Program-made: the position numbers and the translations under genes | Notes under the pieces: generated by a model | Seen by the model: only the letters and a program-made list of their open reading frames with translations | Told to the model about the DNA's origin: nothing | The model's database searches: none | Assembly: GCF_023893635.1 (NCBI RefSeq) | Contig: NZ_JAMWYK010000001.1 | Span: 124,001 to 188,000 of the forward strand | Direction: 5' to 3' | Source of the DNA: Fructobacillus apis | GTDB taxonomy: Bacteria; Bacillota; Bacilli; Lactobacillales; Lactobacillaceae | DNA: 64,000 nt | In this document: piece by piece, positions 8,909-16,900 of the stretch | Position numbering within the stretch: position 1 is the stretch's first letter | Layout of the letters: every line of letters starts with the position of its first letter

Positions 8909-9257
8909 GTAGAATATCCTTTACTAGTCCTTTGTTTTTCTTGCTGATGAGCAAGTCGTAAGTGTTGTTGATAAGTAAGTGTCTTCCCTTTACTTGTACA
9001 CCGGAAAAGGACACCGTTTTCTTTGTTAAAAAGGAGTGAATCAGTATCTGACCATCTTCAATCACGAAGTAGCGACCAAAGAAGAGACCGCAGCCAATGA
9101 GTACGATAAAGGCCGTGTAGAGCACCCAATAGAGGTTCACGGCATAGAGCAGCTCGGAAGCCCAGATGGGGCTCACAAACAAAAAGGATGCCCACAATAA
9201 CCAGCTTGTCTTGTTCCAGTCACCTGCTGGCTGATAAAATCCTGATACTTTTGCCAT
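8901..9257 (-). CDS. Small membrane protein, EbsA-like
   Basis: 118 residues with two hydrophobic segments near residues 20-35 and 42-62, followed by a soluble C-terminal half. The topology and the divergent position next to an RNase HI-like gene match the EbsA family of lactobacilli, whose function is poorly known. I start at the ATG at 9257 (MAKVSGFYQPAGDW), preceded by GGAGGA 7 bases away; the TTG at 9272 would place that site inside the gene. Its stop overlaps the rluD start, so it heads the rluD-pyrR-car operon. The family name is tentative. Confidence 0.65.
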   Translation of the reverse strand: MAKVSGFYQPAGDWNKTSWLLWASFLFVSPIWASELLYAVNLYWVLYTAFIVLIGCGLFFGRYFVIEDGQILIHSFLTKKTVSFSGVQVKGRHLLINNTYDLLISKKNKGLVKDILHG

Positions 9258-9348
9258 TTTCGTCTCCTCCAACGATTTTCACCTTTATTATTTTAACATT
9301 TTTCCGCCCTTCTGTTATTGTTAGACTGGTAAATAACAGGAGAATAGC

Positions 9349-9738
9349 ATGATTCAAATCCAAACGGACGCCGCCTTTCGTCAAAAAGACGAAAAAGCTA
9401 GCGCGGGCATCGTCTTCATCAAAAACAAGAAGCAGCATCCCTACTCAACCATTCTGGACGAATGCGCGGATAACCACGAGGCCGAATTCAAGGCCCTCCT
9501 CTTTGGTTTGAAGACGGTACAAGCCGAACTAAGCAAGGACGAAATGCTCGAGATTCAATCGGATTCCAAGCTCCTCGTGGACGCCCTGCAAAAGCGCTAC
9601 GCCAAACACTACCAGGATTTTGTCGACGCCATTTTCGCCTTGTTGCCAAATCCCGACCTCACCTTCTTCGTCTGGGTGAAGGACGCCAACAACCGCGGAC
9701 CACACGACCTGGCGAATCAGGCGTTGAAGAAGGGGTAA
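9349..9738 (+). CDS. RNase HI family protein
   Basis: 129-residue RNase H-fold protein of the short Firmicutes type. The acidic active-site residues are visible: Asp in QTDAAF near residue 7, Glu in NHEAEFKALLFGL near 48, Asp in QSDSKLLVDAL near 70, and a C-terminal Asp in GPHDLAN. It likely cleaves RNA in RNA-DNA hybrids, although this short group is less studied than RnhA. AACAGGAG lies 7 bases before the ATG. It is transcribed divergently from the EbsA-like operon with a 91-base gap. Confidence 0.8.
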   Translation: MIQIQTDAAFRQKDEKASAGIVFIKNKKQHPYSTILDECADNHEAEFKALLFGLKTVQAELSKDEMLEIQSDSKLLVDALQKRYAKHYQDFVDAIFALLPNPDLTFFVWVKDANNRGPHDLANQALKKG

Positions 9739-9849
9739 GCTTTCTTCGGATGTCAGCGTGGCGTGAACAAACGCCCTGTGTCTTGTCCCCCCCCAATTTT
9801 TTTGATATAGTATTGGTAGTTGTTTAGAAAGAATTAAACAGGAGAGGCT

Positions 9850-10125
9850 ATGCCGCAATCACTTTATCTTTTACTATTCATCGGTATCCTTATCTTCGAA
9901 CGGAAGCAAGAATACCGGACAAACCGAGCTGTGTGGACCATTGCCGCTCTTTTTGCCTTTTACATGACAGGGACGGAAACGTACAGCACGATTCAGATGT
10001 GCTTTCAGGATAATTACTGGGGATATCTCTGGAACTGGAACAATCTGCTCCTTCTCGTCCAACTGCTCGTTGCCATCTGGATTAGTTACCGCCTCTGGTC
10101 AACCCGGAATGCGAAGCAACAATAA
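9850..10125 (+). CDS. Small membrane protein of unknown function
   Basis: 91 residues with three predicted membrane segments: residues 4-16, 27-41 and 63-82. Not recognised. AACAGGAG is placed 6 bases before the ATG, which supports it as a real gene. It ends just before a strong bidirectional terminator at 10141-10177. No partner gene is evident; the RNase HI-like gene upstream is 111 bases away. Confidence 0.6.
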   Translation: MPQSLYLLLFIGILIFERKQEYRTNRAVWTIAALFAFYMTGTETYSTIQMCFQDNYWGYLWNWNNLLLLVQLLVAIWISYRLWSTRNAKQQ

Positions 10126-10140
10126 AACAATCATGACAGC

Positions 10141-10177
10141 AAAACGCCGCTTGAGAAAAACTCAAGCGGCGTTTTTT
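10141..10177. terminator. Bidirectional terminator between convergent genes
   Basis: Thirteen-base stem (AACGCCGCTTGAG / CTCAAGCGGCGTT) with an A-run before and a T-run after, between the small membrane gene (+) and the acetyltransferase gene (-). Confidence 0.9.
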
Positions 10178-10185
10178 TATTATGA

Positions 10186-10728
10186 TTAGTTTTCGTCATC
10201 GTTGATGAGCAATTGGTATGCCCAACGAGCCGTTGAAATGTGGTCGGCTTCTTGCATGTGAACCGTACCACGCTTTTCAAATCCGTTCTTTGCGATAACG
10301 CCTTGCATTGGCAAGTTGCCTGGGTGCGTGTCGATTCGGAAATCGCGCGCTCCTTGGGCGTAGAAGTAGGAAACCAAGGCTGTGATGAAGCGTGGCGTCA
10401 AACGTTGGCCACGGAACTTATCAGAGATGGCAACACGGTGCAATGACGCGTAGTCGTGGCCATCCTTCAACCATGAACCTTCTTCCAAGGCAGTGTAGAG
10501 AGGGTCTTCCCCTTCGAAAGCCGCCGCATATCCAGCAACCTGGTCATCAGACATCAAGACAAAGGCTTGATGCTTGTCCAAATCTTCCTGAATTGTGTCG
10601 GAATTGGGGTAATCAGCCTGCCACTGATCGATTCCCTGTTCCTTTAAATACCCTTTTGCCGTCTGTAAAATTTCGACAATCGCATCAATATCGCGCGCTT
10701 TTGCACGACGCATGTATACTACTGGCAT
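10186..10728 (-). CDS. GNAT family N-acetyltransferase
   Basis: 180 residues with the GNAT fold. The acetyl-CoA loop is seen as FRGQRLTPRF near residue 109, after the hydrophobic strand ASLHRVAI, and the C-terminal motif B region reads GNLPMQGVIAKNGFEKRG. The substrate cannot be told from sequence. It is a single-gene unit, ending at the shared terminator at 10141-10177. The start at 10728 has only a GGGGTG about 14 bases upstream, so the start is less certain than the family. Confidence 0.85.
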   Translation of the reverse strand: MPVVYMRRAKARDIDAIVEILQTAKGYLKEQGIDQWQADYPNSDTIQEDLDKHQAFVLMSDDQVAGYAAAFEGEDPLYTALEEGSWLKDGHDYASLHRVAISDKFRGQRLTPRFITALVSYFYAQGARDFRIDTHPGNLPMQGVIAKNGFEKRGTVHMQEADHISTARWAYQLLINDDEN

Positions 10729-10862
10729 AAAAATGGTTGCACCCCAAAGTAATTTTTAGCGTGCGGCTCCTTTCCGTTTTTTCATCAGATGAAAATTATA
10801 GCACAACATTATCTTTTTACAACCTTTCTAAAACATCCAATCTTTTTCCTGTAAAAACGAAG

Positions 10863-10892
10863 AAAAAAGGACCCGCTCAAACGGGCCCTTTT
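10863..10892 (-). terminator. Terminator of the giant surface-protein gene
   Basis: GGGCCCG / CGGGTCC hairpin followed by a T-run on the minus strand, about 30 bases past the stop codon. Confidence 0.8.
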
Positions 10893-10923
10893 CCCTTCTC
10901 ACAACGCCGTGTGGCGGCGTAAC

Positions 10924-13900
10924 TTACTCGTCATTTTTCTTCGTCTTCTTGTAACCAAAAGCGGAGGCAAGACCGACGATAACAAATGCCAAGGTTTGCT
11001 TCAGCTTACCCGAATCCTTTTCTGCGGTATCAGGCAAAGCGTGTGCCACCGGACGCACGGTCGTGGCATTAGCAGACTTCTTCAACTTTAAATCACTATC
11101 CTTTGAAGCATCGCGGTCGCTTGCAGTTTTCGCATTTTCGGCGTCCTTTTCAGCCTTTGCATCACGCTTGGAGGCATCTGAATCAGAGTGGGCGTTATCG
11201 GCAGGCTTTGCTGCATCAGGGTTTATGGCGTCTCCGCCCTTCTTATCCCGGCCGTTTGCATCGTGCTTCTTTGCAGCGTCATCCTTATCGGACGAACCAT
11301 TTGATTCGTTGCCATCGGCTGGCTTGTCAGCATTATGACCGTCGGAGTCGTCACCGTCCTTACCAGGCTGTCCGTTCTTTCCGCCGTTCTTGTCAGGTTG
11401 GTCGTCGTTGTCGTCCTTATCGGACTTGCCATCAGCGTCCTTTCCATCCTTACCGGCGTCGGCATCGTTTTTGCCGTCGGAATCCTTACCGTCATTGTTC
11501 TTGCCGTCGGCGTCATTGCCGTTATTGTTCTCGCCGTCGGAGTCATTGCCGTTATTATCGGCGTCATCCCCGTCACGGAAGGTATCGCCACCTGCGCCAC
11601 CGTTTTCATCGGCTGGGTTGTCAGGGGTTGGCAGTGGCAAGTTGTTAATCTTGTCCAAGCCATCTGAAACGGCATCATCCAATTCCTTCGGTGTCTTCGC
11701 ACGGTCAATGGCCGCCTTGGCTTCGTCGACGTCGTCATGCAAGTCCTTTTCGATTTCATCACGGTCGGCTGGGTCGGGGTTTGGAATTTCCTTGACCTTG
11801 TCTTCGAAGTCCTTGGCCGCATCGTCAATCTTCTTCTTGGCCGCATCGCGGTCAGCCTGTGAAACGGCCTCCTTCAAAGGATCAGAAATACTCATCAACA
11901 AGGCCTTCACCAAACTTGTCACGTGGTGCAATTCCCCCATCGTCTTGGTAGCCTTTACCGTTGGGACGTAGTTTTCATAAACCTTTTGGACCTTAGCTTG
12001 CTGCTCATGAAGGCTGTCAGCGTCAACGGACGGAATCTTTTCCATCTCCTTTTGACGTTGGTCACGGGTTTGTGCCAGTTCGGCGAGTGCCGCCGCAATG
12101 GCTTCCTCGGTTACTGGACGCATGTCCTCTTCAATCTCAGGTCCAGCGATGTTAGCCAAATCCTTGACCAACTGGTCAAAGGCGCTGTCCAATTCCCAAA
12201 CGAACTGCGCATCATTCACCTTGTTCAGGCCGTTTTGGACGGCCTTGTCCACCTTCTCGCACTGGGCGTTCAGACTCGCTGCCACGGCTCCTTGGAGTGC
12301 CTTGAACCCGTCCTTCTTGCTTTCACCAAGGGCGCGCATTTCATTTTGCATCTGGCTTTTATCTTCGGCGTTCGGCGCTTGATAACGTCGTTCAAGTTTT
12401 GGCTTTTGAATCGCCAACAACTCTTGACGAGCATTCTGCAACGCCGGAACGAGTTCCTTGTTATAAACCGCCAAATCAAGGCTTTTCAGTCCGTGTGCCA
12501 AAGCGGTATCAATGGCTGCCATTTGTGTTTGCAAAGACTTTTGATCAACGCCGTAAATGCTTGCGTAGTCGTGCTTCATCACGTTTGCTAACTCGGTAAT
12601 TTCATTCTTCGCATCGTTTCGGTCGGCCTCTGAAACAAGACGGTAGTCCCACTTCAAAGCAGGGTCTTGCACGCTTGAAATGGCCATTGTTCCTTCAGCC
12701 AAAACCTTTGGTAGGTCAGCCTTCAAAACTGTTTTATCAATCTTGTTTGTATATTCTTCCACCAGCTCATCAACGCGTTCGCACTGCTGATGCAATTGTT
12801 CGCGGTCCGCATGGTGAATCATCTCAAAGTGATGCTTCTTTTCCTCACCGGCACTGCGTAAGTGCTGCTTTGCGGCTGATTGATCAGCGAGCGTTGCTCT
12901 TGTCGGCTTGAGTGTTGGCAAGGCAACGTTTTGAATGTCTTCCACCGCCTTGTTGTAGGCCTTCGTCAACGCACGGTTCGTTTCCATACGACCCAGGTCC
13001 TCGAGGTACCACTTGGTTAAACGGTCGATTTCCGTTTCCTGTTCCTTCAAGGAGCCTTGATCGACGTTTTCAATTCGTTCGAAGCTTTGCTTTTGCTGTT
13101 CGGCAACAGCCTTCAGCTTATTCTGCATGGCTTCGATTGCTTGCTTTGTTGGCGCTAAGTAATCAAATTGCAGTTGTGGGCGACTCACCTTGCGAAGGCT
13201 GTCTTGTGCGGACAAGTAGGCTTCGGTTAACTCACCACCAGTTGCAGCTGACTTAATCTTATCCTTTCCCTTAACCAGGGCTTGGTCAAGCAAAGAGACT
13301 TGTTCCTCCAAGCTGTTTTGGTCAACGTGTGGAATGGCCGCAAAGTCCTTCTTAATTCGGTTCGCTTCTTCTTCAAGACGGTTCAAGTACATGTCACGCT
13401 GACTGTCTTCGACTGGCGCATGCTTTTCATCCAATGAAGGTTCGGCCACCTTTTCAATGTCGGAAAGGGCCTTTGAAACGAGTCCATCAAGTTGTCCCTT
13501 CGTCTCAGCCTTGGCAATGTTCTCCTTTGCGTCGTGTGCAATCAAGTCAACCTGATGTTTTTGCTTCGTCAGGCTATTCTTGTCAGCGAACGCAACGTGA
13601 TCAAACGCTTGCTTCTTTTGTTCCGCTGCGTCCGATACAACCTTCTTGGCGTGCAACTTTTCAGCCGCTGTCGCTTCCCGGTAATCGCGTTCCACCACTG
13701 GTGGCAAGACTCGGTTCACTGCAGCCAACCCTTCCTTCAAAGCTTGGTCAACCCCACCCTTAGTTTGGGCGGCTTGAATCTGATCAGTTGTCGACTTTTC
13801 AATGTCTGCCAATTCATCGACTTGCTTGGACAAGCTGTTTTGATCGACGTGTTCAATGCCTTCAAAGGCCTTCTTCTTATCATCAACTGCCTGGTAAAGC

Positions 13901-16900
13901 GTTGCGATTGCTTCATTCTTATCGGCTTGAGAAGCGGCTTGGTAAGCCGGTTCAAGCGTTGGGTCTGCGATGGTTTGAATAGTATCCAGACCATCCTTCA
14001 CGGCCTTTTCCACTTCACCCTTTGTCTTGGCGGCATCAACGGCCTTCTTGGCCTTATCGACCGCGCCATCAACCAAGGCGTCCTGATTAGCTTCACTCGT
14101 TTGGTCAACGTGTGGAATCGCGTGGAAGTTCTTCTTCTTTTCGAAGGCTGCCTCGTCTAAGCGCTTCTTTCCAGCATCCTTTTCGGCTGCCGTGCTTGGC
14201 TTAAACGCTTCTTGAACACTTGGATCCGGCACATCGTCAATCGCAGCCAAACCATCGCGGAAGGCCTTGTCGACCTCCCCGTTCGTTTGGGCCTCATCAA
14301 CGGCCTTCTTCGCCTTGTCTAAGGCGTCGTCAACCTTCTTATCCTGCTTGTTCTCGTCATCCGGGTCAACGCCGAAGATGTCCTTGAAGGACTTCTTCTT
14401 GTCTTCGGCAGCCTTATCCAACTGTTTCTTGGCGTCATCCTTTGAGGCCGGTTCAGCAACCTGGTAGGCCTTTTCGAGACTTGGATTGGCCACCATCGAG
14501 ATGAGTTCCAAACCGTGTTCAACGGCGTCGTTCAACTCACCTTGGAACTGGGCCAGGTTCACCTGGTCCTCCCCAAGCTGAAGGTTGTGTTCCAGAACGC
14601 CTTCCTGCTTCTTCAAGCTCTCCTGATCAACGTGTTCAATCTTTTCAAAGTCCTGCTTCTTGTGGTCGGCTACCCGTTGCAACATCGCAATGGCAGCCTT
14701 CCGGTTCTCATTTGTGACCGGCAAGTAGTCCACCTGGATGTTTGGCACAGAAACGTTGTTCAAGGCAATCAAACCGTTGGCTAACGCCGTGTTGACCTGT
14801 CCACGAGTATTGGCCTTATCGACGAATCCCAGCGCGTTTTGCAGGGTCGTTTCGAGAATCTTGTCCTGCTTTTCAAGGGAGGCAGTATCAACGTGTTCAA
14901 CCTGTGTAAAGGCCTTGTAAACAACTAACTTTTCGTCTTCCAGGCGCTTCTTAGCAGCATCCTTATAGGCTTTGTCGGCCACCCGGTAGTCGTCGGACAA
15001 GACCGGCTTTGCGACCTGATCGATGCTCTTTAAGGCTTGGGCCAATGCAGCGGATAACTGACCGTTTGTCTCGGCTCGTTCCACAGCTTCCTTACCGATG
15101 TTTACCTGATTATCAACCGCCAGCTTTTGAACGTTCAGACTACTTTCATCCACGTGTGCCATCGCCTCAAAGCTAGCCTTCTTGGCCGCTCCGGCCTGCT
15201 TAATCGTCTGAATCGCTTCGTCCTTTGCCGCTTCGTCCGCTTCACGGAAGCGAAGCGCAAGGTCTGGCTTGGCCACGTCTTGGATGGCCTTCAAGCCATC
15301 TTGGAAAATTTGATTCAAATCCTTGTTTAATTCAACTTCATCAATCTTTTCCTTCGATAACTGCAGAGCGTAGTCAACCAGTTGTTTCTGGTCAAAGAGC
15401 GATGACGCGTCCAGGTGCTTCATACTGTCGAAGTCTTGCTTCTTGGCATCCGCCGCTTCCTTCAGCTTATTGTAAACACGCTTCTTGTCGGCTTGGGTTG
15501 CCGGACGGTAGTCATAGGAAAGCTTAGGCAAGGCCACTTCTTGAATGAGCTTCTTTCCACGGCTCAAAGCAAGGGCTAAATCGTCCTTCTTTTCGGCCTT
15601 CTTCAGATCCTCCAAGGAAACGTTTAACAGCTTGTTTAAGAGACGCTTTTGATCAGCAAGCGAGTTCTCGTCAACGTGCACCACATGCTCGAATTCAGTC
15701 AGTCGGCGACCCGCCAAGTCCTCCAACTTCTGCGTTGCCTTAGCACGTTCCTCGTCGGTCACGGCCTTTTGTCCCTCCAAAACCTCTGGGTCCAAAACGC
15801 CATCAATAGCAAGCAAACCATCGCGGAAGGCCTTGTCCAACGCACCGGCTGTCTCAGCCTTCGCAACTTCCTTCAAGGCCTTGGCCAACCGCTGGTCAAC
15901 TTCCTTCTTTTGGGCGATGACACTGTCGACTTGGGCACCGTCGAGTTCGTCAAAGCCAGCCTTCTTCGATTGTGCCTTCTTATTCAGACGCTCAACCGCG
16001 TTTTCACGGCTGCTTGGTGAGGCTGCTTGGTAGGCTGGGTCCTTTTCAGGATCTGCAATACCATCAATCTTTGACAACGCATCGGCAAGCACTTCGTTCA
16101 ACTCAGCCACGTTCTTAGCGTCATCGATGGCCTTATTGGCCTGTTCAGCCACTTCATTGAGCAACTGGGTCTGTTGGGACAAGGACTTCTCTAAGACGTG
16201 CTCGATGGCTGCCATGGCTGCTTTCTTTTGCTTTGCGGCTTCGGCCACCTGATTCTTTGCTGCCTGACGGGCCTCGTTCGTTGGCACCTGGTATTCCAAG
16301 GCAACCATCGGGTCCGCAATCGTTTGTAATTCGGTGATGGCCTTTTCTAAGGCAGCCTTCAAATCCTTTTTAAGGTGCGCTTGGTCAAAGGCTTCGTTAG
16401 AACGGATAATCAACTGGTCCACGAGACTCTTTTGTTCAAGCAAGGACTTTTCATCCACGTGTTCAATCTTATCGAAGCCGGCCTTCTTCTCATCAGCCAA
16501 CTTCTTTAACGTTTGCTTGGCTTGTTGCTGGTCTTCCTTTGTGACCAGTTCTTGGTCAACGGCGGTCTTCGGGTCGTCAATCTTACGCAACAGCAACAGT
16601 CCTTCGTTTAGGGTTTGCTGCAATTCTGACTTATCACGGCAGCGCTGGAGCCGTTGGGCGTAGTCGGCAAACAAGGTGTGAACGGCCTTCTTTTGCTCAG
16701 TTAAGGAATTCAAATCGACGTTTGGAATCTTGTCGAAATCATTCTTCTTCAACCAGCAGGCGAGACGAAGATTCGTCACCGCGTTATCCCGCTTATCCCG
16801 TGAAAGGTAAAGGTTTTCAATGGCCTCAATTCCACGCGCGGCATCCCGTTCGATTTGTGCCAACGTGTCATTGTTATCGACTGAACGCGCCGAGCGATGC

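Noticed and set aside
11103-11971. Overlapping + strand frames opposite the Asp/Gly-rich spacer of the giant protein
   Set aside because: Product is His/Arg or Ser/Leu-rich low-complexity sequence explained by the GAC/GGC-rich codons of the sense strand.
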